Of a DNA stretch of 64,000 nucleotides, positions 20,846-29,334 are shown piece after piece. A program made the position numbers and the translations under genes. The notes beneath the pieces are model-generated. The model was not told the origin of the DNA. It did no database searches and saw only the letters and a list, made by a program, of their open reading frames with translations. The number at the start of each line of letters is the position of its first letter. Within the stretch, counting starts at the first letter, position 1. The DNA comes from Torymus aiolomorphi (lineage: Eukaryota > Arthropoda > Insecta > Hymenoptera > Torymidae), in NCBI GenBank assembly GCA_036365515.1, contig CM070873.1, forward strand, positions 221,769,376 to 221,833,375. Reading direction: 5' to 3'.

Positions 20846-21646
20846 ATGATCATATACAGACGTCGAGGACGTGGTTTAATCAATCAAATTCTCAACAGTC
20901 TTCCAATAGAACTTCATTTACCAGGATATCAGTACTGCGGACCAGGTACTAAGTTAGCAAAACGTTTAGCTCGAGGTGATAAAGGTATCAATCTACTTGA
21001 CGCAGCTTGTAAAGAACACGATATAGCTTATTCTCAGAATCGAGAAAACATAGAGGCTAGAAACAATAAAGATAGAGTTTTAGCAGATAAGGCGTGGCAA
21101 AGAGTTAAGGCTAAAGATTCAAGTATTGGTGAGAAAGTAGCTGCTTACGCAATCACAAATATTATGAAAGCCAAATCAAAACTCGGGATGGGTGTAAAGC
21201 AGTCAACGAGGTTAAACAAGATAATAAAAGCTGCTTCAAAATCAATGGTTAAAAGTAACTCTGCTCGTAAGGTGATTCTCTCTGCCTTGAAAGGTGCTCG
21301 TTCTGCTGTTAAGAAAGCAGGTGGAAAACGTAAAATTATCATTCCACGCGTTTTACCGGTACCCTCAAAAGTAGGTGGTTTCTTACCGTTTCTAGTACCA
21401 ATATTCGCTGGTTTGAGCGCTGTTGGTGCTGTGGCTGGCGGGGCTGCTAGTATAGCAAAAACAGTCAATGATGTAAGTACAGCTAAAAAGCAATTAAAAG
21501 AAGATCAGAGACATAACATTAAAATGGAAGAAATAGCTTTAGGAAAGGGTCTCTTTCTGAAACCATATAAAACAGGTACAGGTCTTCGTATAGGTGGTAA
21601 CCAAAAACAATTCAGGTTGAACGAAAAAAAAAGAACCTCGAAGTGA
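20846..21646 (+). CDS. Minor virion protein: phospholipase A2 domain plus pVI-like amphipathic region
   Basis: The first ATG is at 20846 (266 aa). The N-terminus is basic (RRRGRG). A secreted-PLA2-type domain follows, with Ca-loop YCGPG (residues 30-34) and catalytic DAACKEHDIAY (52-62; His58/Asp59), as in parvovirus VP1u and adintovirus virion PLA2s, which act on endosomal membranes during entry. A Lys-rich middle follows. Residues about 170-205 (GGFLPFLVPIFAGLSAVGA...) form a glycine-rich hydrophobic segment like the membrane-active region of adenovirus pVI/pX-type proteins. The ORF ends 1 bp before the ATG of the protease, suggesting coupled expression. The frame is intact. Confidence 0.85.
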   Translation: MIIYRRRGRGLINQILNSLPIELHLPGYQYCGPGTKLAKRLARGDKGINLLDAACKEHDIAYSQNRENIEARNNKDRVLADKAWQRVKAKDSSIGEKVAAYAITNIMKAKSKLGMGVKQSTRLNKIIKAASKSMVKSNSARKVILSALKGARSAVKKAGGKRKIIIPRVLPVPSKVGGFLPFLVPIFAGLSAVGAVAGGAASIAKTVNDVSTAKKQLKEDQRHNIKMEEIALGKGLFLKPYKTGTGLRIGGNQKQFRLNEKKRTSK

Positions 21647-21647
21647 G

Positions 21648-22016
21648 ATGAGCAGAAAGGGGTCTTACGGAGCTAGATCTAATTAAGTATGCTAAAGTAT
21701 TCAAAATTCCATATTTTCGCGCCGTCTTTATGCGAAATGCCTTACCTGCAGCGGGCCTCGTGATCGTGAATCAACTATCATAAATTTAGATGATAAAGAT
21801 GGGCCTGGAACGCATTGGGTAGCATATCGCAAACGTGGTGAGAATGTAGTTTACTTTGATAGTTTTGGAGATCTTCAACCACCTATTGACTTAATGCTGT
21901 ATCTACGTGTTAATGAGGTTAAATATAATCATGAGAGATATCAAAATTATAATACATTCAACTGTGGTCACCTCTGTCTCAAGTTTTTGTGTAACAAGCT
22001 AGGTCGGGCTATATAA
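21648..22016 (+). pseudogene. Adenain-like cysteine protease, frameshifted
   Basis: The C-terminal two thirds read GTHWVAY (catalytic His), VVYFDSFGDLQPP (acidic residue) and NCGHLCLKFL (catalytic Cys), the order of adenovirus-type maturation proteases (C5). An ATG at 21648, one base after the PLA2 stop, opens a frame that meets a stop within 13 codons. A conserved-looking stretch (LIKYAKVFKIPYF, VFMRNALP) continues in the next frame until about 21755, where a second shift returns to the frame of the active-site His and Cys. The two shifts cancel in length. Its stop codon at 22014-22016 is part of the penton TATA box. No separate promoter is seen. Virion maturation would need another copy. 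Confidence 0.85.
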
Positions 22017-22044
22017 AGACGAGCGCAATGATAGTTTAATCATT
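22010..22044 (+). promoter_or_regulatory. Penton core promoter overlapping the protease stop
   Basis: TATATAAAG at 22010-22018 contains the protease TAA. The initiator TCATT has its A at 22042, a spacing of 30-32 nt. Confidence 0.7.
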
Positions 22045-22059
22045 CGACATTGAATAGTC

Positions 22060-22746
22060 ATGGAGAATTCATTGACGTTAAGTCTCTCCGGTAATTCATC
22101 AGTTCTCGAAGTACAGTATTTTCCACCTATCGAACTTTCATCAAACAAAAATTACGTTCTCGGTTTAGTTGAATTTTTAACCTTCAATTCTATACCAAAT
22201 ATCGATACAGGCAATAACAAGTTTTACGTGGGTAAAGAAGAATTATTTTTACCAACTGGTAGTTACGAGATAGAGGATATAGCAAATTTTCTGCGTGAAA
22301 CTTTAGCACTCAAAGGTATTTCATTTAGTCTGAAGCCAAACAATAATACACTTCGCAGTGTCATTAAGTATAGTCATCTTATTGATTTCTGTCCTCAAGA
22401 TTCTATTGGTCAGCTACTTGGCTTCACACCACGAATTCTAGAAGCTAGTTTCAAACATCATTCAGATTTGCCTGTATCTATCCTCAAGATCAACGCATTG
22501 CGAGTTGAGTGTAATATTACTTCAGGCGCATATATAAACGGTGCTAAGGTTCACACGATACACGAATTCTTTCCAGCAGTACCACCAGGATATAAGATCA
22601 TTGAAGTACCCTCAGAGGTCATTTACCTTCCAGTTACAGTTAAAAGCATAGATTACTTGGAAATACGTATAGTTGATCAGGACGGTCGTTTAGTTAATTT
22701 TCGAGGAGAAGTAATCACAATCAGACTTCACATCAAACAAGTGTAA
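22060..22746 (+). CDS. Penton / minor capsid protein (single jelly-roll)
   Basis: A complete 228-aa ORF starting 18 nt after the inferred transcription start. The features are those of the Polinton minor capsid family: an N-terminal LSLSGNSSVLEVQYFPPIEL strand pair, YVLGLVEF, SIPNI and NKFYV, and a C-terminal RIVDQDGRLVNFRGE...IRLHIK. It should form the pentameric vertices of the icosahedral shell, beside the hexameric major capsid protein encoded next. The frame is intact. Confidence 0.88.
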   Translation: MENSLTLSLSGNSSVLEVQYFPPIELSSNKNYVLGLVEFLTFNSIPNIDTGNNKFYVGKEELFLPTGSYEIEDIANFLRETLALKGISFSLKPNNNTLRSVIKYSHLIDFCPQDSIGQLLGFTPRILEASFKHHSDLPVSILKINALRVECNITSGAYINGAKVHTIHEFFPAVPPGYKIIEVPSEVIYLPVTVKSIDYLEIRIVDQDGRLVNFRGEVITIRLHIKQV

Positions 22747-22781
22747 TGGGAATCGTTTACAACAGCAAGGTCGGTAGGGGC

Positions 22782-22818
22782 TATATAAAGAGCTCAACAT
22801 GTCGACAGCCCATCAGTC
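22782..22818 (+). promoter_or_regulatory. Major capsid core promoter
   Basis: TATATAAAG from 22782 and TCAGTC with A at 22815, a spacing of 31-33 nt. A 120-nt leader follows to the ATG at 22935. Confidence 0.75.
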
Positions 22819-22934
22819 GTCAGCGAGCAAGCAGAGCGCTAACACGGCAAAACATTCAGTTCCTGAGAAGTCTCGGTCTAAGAGTCGTCGCTGGTGGAAA
22901 ATAACTTGTATTTTTTTCTGTTGCCTACAAAAAG

Positions 22935-24163
22935 ATGGAAGAAATTCTAAACATTCAGTCACCTGTAACATTTGATGAGTCAGTGGCTCGCTACGAACTT
23001 CATGCACATCAGCCCTACACCACGTCATCGTTTGGAAACAGCGATGAAATTCGTATCGCCATTCAACATCAGGATTTATGTCTTCTACCATCACGAAGTT
23101 CACTACATGTATGTGGTAAACTAGTTAAACCGGATGGTACGCCACTCGAACGTTCTATGTTAGTCAACAACGCCATCTGTCATATGTTTGAAGAAATCAG
23201 ATACGAAATCAATGCTATTGAAATTGATAAATGTAAAAATGTAGGGTTAACTACTCTCATGAAAGGTTGGGTTTCTCTTAATCCTAGTCAAAAATTGATT
23301 ATTGAGAACGCTGGCTGGCTCGATGTAGAAGAATCCCAGAAACTCACCAACGATGATGGTTACTTCGACCTGTCTATACCTCTCGGCATGATTCTTGGAT
23401 TTGCCGAAGATTATAAAAAAATTTTAGTAAATGTTAAACACGAGCTCATACTCACGAGATCAAGAAATGATATCAATGCCATCATACAGACAGCAGGACC
23501 AAACAATACTTATGAAGAATTTAAAATTGAGATAACGAAGATAGAGTGGTTGATGCCATACGTATTCCTGTCCGATAAGCGTAAGATTCCTCTCTTCAAT
23601 TACATCGAAAAAACTGACCTGTGGTTATGAGTTACCGCAGCTGGGAATTCTACGAATACCCACTTCTTCCATCTTCTCCAAAACACGTTTGGACTGTCAA
23701 AACATCCAATCAGTTGGAAAAACCACGCTTCATTATTCTTGCTTTTCAAACGAGTAGAAAATCTCAGAGGCAAGTAAACGCAAGTCAGTTCGATCATTGT
23801 CATTTGAGTAATGTTAAACTCTTTTTAAATTCGCAATGTTACCCGTATGGAAATTTAAATTTAAATATAGATCGTAACCAGTACGCCGTACTGTATGATA
23901 TGTATGCAAATTTTCAGAGTGCTTATTATGAAAAAAATCCTGAACCCCTTTTGAATAAAGTAGATTTTATAAAATACTTACCTTTGATAGTGATCGATTG
24001 TTCCAAACAAAACGAATCTTTGAAAAACGCTCCCGTGGATGTGCGTTTAGAATTTGAATCGAGAGATAATTTTCCAGCTGGAACATCCGCGTATTCTCTC
24101 ATTCTACACGACCGTATCGTTCAGTATAGTCCCGTCAGTGGTGACGTGAAGAAGCTTGTGTAA
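22935..24163 (+). pseudogene. Double-jelly-roll major capsid protein, split by one frameshift
   Basis: The first ORF (22935-23630, 231 aa) and the second (frame open from 23621 to 24163, 180 aa) together have the length and order of a Polinton major capsid protein. N-terminal jelly roll: SPVTFDESVARYELHAHQPY start, ending at IEKTDLWL. C-terminal jelly roll: SYRSWEFYEYPLL, KLFLNSQCYPYGNLNLNI, APVDVRLEFES, TSAYSLILHDRIV. The frame changes by one missing base (or two extra) between about 23615 and 23630. The stop TGA at 23628 overlaps an ATG (ATGA). Reinitiation is possible in principle, but a split capsid subunit is not known in this family, so I read it as a mutation. Confidence 0.9.
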
Positions 24164-24165
24164 AA

Positions 24166-24654
24166 ATGAAGTATATCGTTGATATGCAGGGCTTCAAACA
24201 GCCTGGTAATGATTTCGTTTTGAAAGAACTGGCAATAGTTCCGTTGGATGATGACGACCAACCTCTAATATTTTTATTCAAGGAACCTTTTCCTTGGAAA
24301 CGGCTCACCGATAAGTATAAGGGAGAAAATACTTGGCTGAAGAAGTTCTATCATGGTATTTCTTGGAAATCAGGCGACCGTCCCTACACCGATATCGGAA
24401 GTGTTCTTCGAGAATGTCTGCATGATGCTAGTCAGGTACTCGTTATGGGCTCCATCAAGAAAAAATGGCTCGAACGTTTCAAATTCAACGTTCACGATAT
24501 AACGGAGATGGGTTTTCCACCGTTGGACAAGATCAAGCTTGTGACAGTTTGTCCAAACCACGAGGGCGCCTACAAGACTAACTGTGCACTTCATAACGTT
24601 AAACTTCTGAAAAAATTTTACGAAAATTGTAAGACGTCTATGGATTGGGAGTAA
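24166..24654 (+). CDS. DnaQ/Maelstrom-like candidate, paralogue 2 (162 aa)
   Basis: A complete, unspliced ORF starting 3 nt after the capsid stop. It is paralogous to the spliced gene at 12014-12687: MKYIVDMQGFK start, KELAIV, YHGISW, KKKWL, then C-P-N-H...C-A (C-x2-H-x7-C). No TATA/TCAGT pair is evident, so it is probably translated from the capsid transcript. The possible fold is discussed for paralogue 1. Keeping two diverged copies, one with the PolB-side genes and one with the virion genes, suggests separate early and late roles (inference). Confidence 0.75.
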   Translation: MKYIVDMQGFKQPGNDFVLKELAIVPLDDDDQPLIFLFKEPFPWKRLTDKYKGENTWLKKFYHGISWKSGDRPYTDIGSVLRECLHDASQVLVMGSIKKKWLERFKFNVHDITEMGFPPLDKIKLVTVCPNHEGAYKTNCALHNVKLLKKFYENCKTSMDWE

Positions 24655-24686
24655 ATGCTTCATTCGTGTCTCTGACGTCGTACAAG

Positions 24687-24809
24687 ATGGGTCAAAGCTC
24701 AAGTTCAATCCCTTATACTCCTCTTCCTGATTCCAAAAAGGAAGATTCAAAATGGAAAAAAATATTCTCAAAAGTACTCCACAAATACGAATTCTTTGCC
24801 CGAACGTGA
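24687..24809 (+). CDS. Small protein with N-myristoylation signal (40 aa)
   Basis: The ORF starts MGQSSSSIPYTPLP and ends YEFFART. Gly2 followed by small residues and Ser6 fits the eukaryotic N-myristoyltransferase consensus. The middle is Lys-rich (DSKKEDSKWKKIFSK), giving the myristate-plus-basic combination of peripheral membrane proteins. It lies 32 nt after paralogue 2 and 39 nt before the right TIR, the last gene of the virion block. A membrane-targeting or budding/entry accessory role is plausible but unproven. The ORF is short, so chance is not excluded. Confidence 0.5.
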   Translation: MGQSSSSIPYTPLPDSKKEDSKWKKIFSKVLHKYEFFART

Positions 24810-24847
24810 TAATTATAAACGATTAAAAAAGTAGATATAGAATTAAT

Positions 24848-25066
24848 AAAATGCTATGAGAGTTCTGACTCGCAAAGGTGGGTTATTGACGCTCGCGGAG
24901 TTGTGCGCTAGAAATGCCGGGGGGTTCTGGCGCACCAAGATGGGTTATTGACGCTCGAGAAGTTGTGCGCTAGAAATGCTGGGAGGGTTCTGGCGCAGGA
25001 GGGTTCTGGCGCACGGCGCACTGCGCCAGAACCCTCCTGCGCCAGAACCCTCCCAGCTTACCTACT
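24848..25066. repeat. Right terminal inverted repeat (219 bp)
   Basis: Complement of the left TIR, with two instead of three 62-bp units. It ends CTTACCTACT at 25066. Confidence 0.95.
24979..25056. repeat. Subterminal hairpin, right end
   Basis: A 78-nt palindrome with 35-bp arms. It is the complement of 7666-7743 except for two substitutions, one in an arm and one at the loop. It ends 10 bp from the terminus. Confidence 0.92.
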
Positions 25067-25072
25067 CAGATG
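25067..25072. repeat. Target-site duplication, right (CAGATG)
   Basis: An exact copy of 7650-7655. Confidence 0.93.
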
Positions 25073-25480
25073 TTTTCTCTTTGCGCCAGGCATCGAAATC
25101 GCCGCTACCTACCGCGCTGCAGCAGCAGATAATGCCGCTGCCTTTGATTTGCGCCGGCGCGCGTGTGCACACACGTCGGTCAGCCGCGCATTGCAATTGT
25201 AATACCGTTGCCTATGCATGCACGCTGCACGCCAGGGTTCGCAAATGCATCGTTGTTGCGCGCGCTGGACCACAAATTCCGTGATAGACCGCTCTCGTCG
25301 GCGTGGCGGTACGACGGGTTGTTGAAGGACACACGCGAGTGCGCTTTCTGCCCGCTGCTCCCGTTTGTGAGACGAGCGAGGTTTCGTGTGGGGAGTACGC
25401 ATGCCTTCTTTTGGGACGCGCATGTCCGAACTCGGGTATGCGCTCGCACGGCTACATTGATTTTTAGCGTTGCAAACATT
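25073..25480. other. CpG-rich right flank
   Basis: GC-rich host DNA with overlapping low-complexity frames on both strands. No exon is supported. The composition differs sharply from the AT-rich left flank. Confidence 0.45.
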
Positions 25481-25656
25481 ATTTTTTCACCATACCCTGG
25501 CCGAAAGTACCACTTTCGCTCCGGGCTCAAAAACGCGAATGTGGTATTTTCGGGCCCGGGTATGGTAAAAAATAGTATACGCACCACGGGAGGAAAATTG
25601 GCCGTCCACGTGTAAATTGTCACCCAAGCCGAAGGCGAGGGTGGCAATTTACACGA
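25481..25656. repeat. Pair of short palindromes
   Basis: ATTTTTTCACCATACCC (25481-25497) pairs with GGGTATGGTAAAAAAT (25558-25573). GTGTAAATTGTCACCC pairs with GGGTGGCAATTTACAC between about 25609 and 25656. They resemble common insect interspersed palindromic repeats. Confidence 0.6.
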
Positions 25657-25823
25657 GCTGTAGACTGTCCAAGTTTTTTCCTCTCTAGATGCGTAATAAA
25701 CTATATAACTTATAAGTTTGAAAAGTAGTTTGTCTTAATAAAAAGTTTATAAAAGTTTTGGTAGTTAGATTTGATAGCGATAATTGTTTGAAAATAAATT
25801 TTTCAAAGTTAATTTCTTTATGC

Positions 25824-26021
25824 ACGAAAAAAAAGGTTCAGGTACGGTTACCAACTAATTGGTAAAGATGTCCTATCTGTTCAGCATTAGTAAGATAAAT
25901 TAATAAAATAGTTACCACAACCAAGTTATTGATTACTGTAACTATTTTAGATAAACTATTGATTCATCTTATCAATGCTGAACAATTAGTTGGTAATCGT
26001 AACCAATCACTTTTTTTCGCG
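25824..26021. mobile_element. Inverted-repeat element (MITE-like)
   Basis: Arms share GGTTACCAACTAATTG-like sequence and an outer A-run, left end near 25824 and right end near 26021. There is no ORF. It is about 200 bp long; a target duplication is not clear. Confidence 0.55.
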
Positions 26022-26173
26022 TGTTTTATAAACATTATTTTCATTGAATTGTAGAAATACTTATGTGCAAACAGTAATTTAGGTTTTATTGACTTGAAGT
26101 TTCGAAGAAGTTGTAGTGAAAAATATGTTTTTTTCATTGATTTCAAGATTTTTTAAATAAGAAATAGTACATT

Positions 26174-26391
26174 TCGATACTAGTGCGAGGATTTGATTTT
26201 CCCCTCGTGTGACTGTTTGCACCCGAGCGAAGCGAGGGTGAAAAGGTCACACGAGGAGAAAATCAACTTCTCACACAAGTGTCGAACCGTATTTTTTGAC
26301 ACGACGTGCGAGAAGTGAGATTTTTGCACGCATCGTTTAACGCAGCGTGCGAGAAATCGAACTTCTCGCACGGAGTTTCAAAAAGTATATA
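26174..26391. repeat. Interspersed palindromic repeat, CGAGCGAAGCGAGG type
   Basis: Contains inverted TCCCCTCGTGTGAC / GTCACACGAGGAGA and repeated TTCTCRCACR motifs in an otherwise AT-rich area. A related style recurs at 58180-58310. Confidence 0.5.
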
Positions 26392-26936
26392 TTATCATTC
26401 AAGTTTTAATCGTTTTAAAAAATAAAGAAATAACTTTACTATCGTGTATGCGATTCATTACAAATAATTTTACTGTTATATAATATAAATGATAAACTTA
26501 AATGTATAAATTCTATTTATAGAATCTAGGACATATATAATTCTCAGGGCTGTTCTCGTTTTTCTTCGGGAAAACAATTATAAAATCATTGGTAACCTTT
26601 CATATGAACTCAGATATTACCCAAATATCCGGCATGACTATGAATTTTAAAAATGGTCGGCAATTCCAGAAATTACAAGATTCGTTGAACATGCAAGATG
26701 TAACGTTATATTATCAGATACCTGCCGTTACAATATCAAATATTTACTTTTCTTAGGATTTACTCATTTTAATGACACCTATAGGTGTATCTATAGATGT
26801 ATTTTATAAAGGTTTCAAATACTTTCAGAATAAGTAAAACAATACTATTTAATTACACAAAGTCATCATATAGTAGTTTTCAAAAATGTCTGTAATATTA
26901 TAAATTTAAAATGTAAGTTAATTTCAATTTTTTCTA
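26392..26936. other. AT-rich stretch, nothing recognised
   Basis: No coding or structured element identified. Confidence 0.5.
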
Positions 26937-27769
26937 GGGTGACTACACCAGTATTGGAACAGTCACCAGTGAATGAACATTTTAATATAATATTTAAAAT
27001 TGTAAAATTTGTACATTCTAAGTACCAAAAATTTATTAATATTGCGATATCGTGATGAGAATTAAATATACGCCATTCGCTATAAGGGTGACGCAGATGC
27101 ATTGTAGGCATATGCTGAAGTTTTTTCAAAATCGAACGTTTTTGTGCTAAAATCTTACGTCTAAATGAAGTTTTATACTTATTAGTTGACGATTCGACAT
27201 TATTTTTAAGAAAAAAGTTAATTATTTAAATATAATTTACGTGTTCCAACTTTGGTTCATTTTATACTCCTGAATCTAGTGAATGAACGAACACTTATTT
27301 GCTGGGCCGCGAGTCTTATTCCGGCAACCCAGTGGATGAACGGTATTCGCACCTCATGCTGTACTGTATGAAAAATCAATAATGTTTAATATTTAATGTT
27401 TAGTTTTAATACATAAAGTGTATCATTATCATCCTGGTGTCAACTTTCAACATTCAGATTGTAAAATTACTGTTACTGAACTTACATAAGTACCTACGTA
27501 CAAAGTAAGTGTTCATTCACTGGTTTCAAAGTGTTCAGTCATCAGCACCACGTGTTCATTTACTGGTTTTTAGGAGATATTTACAGATTTCTTTTAAACA
27601 AAATTTCTACTTTTATTCTTTATATAAAATGTTGTCACTGACGTAAAGTTTGAAGATTTTAAAATACTAATTAAAAAAGATTTTTTACTTTTAATCCATT
27701 TTTAAGACTCTTAATTGAATAACAAAAATTACAATTTCCTTATTTGTTCATTCACTGGTGAAGTCACCC
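26937..27769. mobile_element. TA-flanked inverted-repeat element with GTGAATGAAC sub-repeats
   Basis: Ends GGGTGACTACACCAGT and ACTGGTGAAGTCACCC are inverted copies flanked by TA (26935-26936, 27770-27771). Inside, at least five copies of CAGTGAATGAAC or its complement recur. No transposase frame. The ends resemble those at 52996-53200. Confidence 0.75.
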
Positions 27770-29334
27770 TATTTAACTTCAATTTTAACTAAAATTCATT
27801 GCAAAACTAATAAAAGATACTGTATCTGTTCACCAATTAACTGGAAAATTTTGTTTCTAGAAGTTTTCGGAGTTTCCGATTCTAATTGTAAAGGTATTTC
27901 TTCAATCTTCAACCACCTGCGGGTGGCAAATAGGGGTTGGGGTAAGTAATTTTGCTATGTACAAATATGATCAATAACCAGTTAACCAATTAATGCCGTC
28001 GAAATTTAAAAATAATTTAAATATTCTAAAAGATGAAAATGATAGACAAAAATAATATTGTAGCTATATCTGTTATTATTAATAACTATATTTTAAATAA
28101 GAAATGTCAGTCATTTTCTATTGGCATTCATGAATCGTGTAACTTATTTACTATAAGTATAATCAATCGTTTGGTTTATCAAAATACTTATTTCATAATT
28201 ATTTTCGATCTTATATTTATAATTTCTTGAATTTTAATTCAAATACTTTAAAACAAATTATAATAATATTATGTTTCATACCCGTTTATAATTTATTTGT
28301 AATATTTTTCAATAGTAACAATTTATTGATTAAGTAGTTCTACTTTACCAGTTGAAAATTCAAACTTACAAGTATCATGAAAGTGTAAGATACGTTAGAA
28401 AGATGGCGCCACTCTATATATATTCGAAATAGAAAATATTTATTCGTATTGAAATAGTTAATAAAGAAAATACTTTTAATGTAATTTTGTTCTCCACAAA
28501 TATAAATAATTACAAAATATAAAGAAAATTACAATGATACTACGTTTTAATATTCTCAAAAACCTAAGTTATAAACCAATAACTTTCTTTTTAAAGCCTC
28601 TGTCATATGTAAAATTTTCTGTCTAGAAGAAAATTTAGAAATAGAAGATAAAACTACAGAAAACAAGCACTCTCCTGCGTTTTTTAATTTAAAAATATCA
28701 ACATTTTCCGTGTGGATTAACGCGATATTTGCAAAGAATGAGCAAATGTAATGCAGTGAATTTCATACTACCAATAAAAAATGTTTTAAATCATGAATAA
28801 TCTTCTTAAGTTATGATGATTTTGAAAGAATTAAATATTTTTTATTTATCACGAAGAAAGGTAATCAAAGCGCGTTTTATTGTAGTTTTATTTTTTTCAT
28901 TTGAAATGATTTGCAAGACTTCGATAGTGAGTTAAATAATTTTACTGCTGCAGCGCAACTGTTTTTTTTTTCTTACTTCCTTACTTCTTTTTGGCGGAAT
29001 CAATGTTTTATTTCTTGTTATTTTTTCCGATTATAAGAATTTGTTTCTTAGATTCTGATAATGATAGTTATGTTTCATTGATATTCAAAAATGAACTTTT
29101 ATTCATTTGTTTTCACCCGCAGCAATGCGGTAAAGTACGGGAATTCTCTAATAATTTGTTAACAAAGTTCTATAGTTTTTTTAATATTTATAAATTTGTA
29201 AATTTGTAAGATTAATGATTCAAGTGCAAAATATTATTGTATACTTAAAGCATGATAAAAATGTATTTTTACTAATTATTTTTAATATTTTATTTTGAAG
29301 TCTTCACAGTAATTTTGAATTGTTTTTGTAAGTG
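27770..29334. other. AT-rich stretch, nothing recognised
   Basis: Short frames only. No repeat or RNA structure recognised. Confidence 0.5.

Larger units (their letters stand above)
7656..25066. mobile_element. Maverick/Polinton-type virus-like transposon, complete ends
   Basis: A 17,411-bp unit starting AGTAGGTAAG and ending with its complement CTTACCTACT, with long terminal inverted repeats and a 6-bp target duplication. It encodes protein-primed PolB, retrovirus-like integrase, A32/FtsK-like packaging ATPase, adenain-like protease, penton and double-jelly-roll capsid proteins, which define Polintons and the related adintoviruses. Gene blocks alternate in strand, with compact divergent promoters and two convergent junctions. 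PolB has two in-frame stops, the protease two apparent frameshifts and the major capsid one, so this copy is unlikely to make virions alone. The intact duplication and near-identical ends suggest a fairly recent insertion. Confidence 0.97.
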
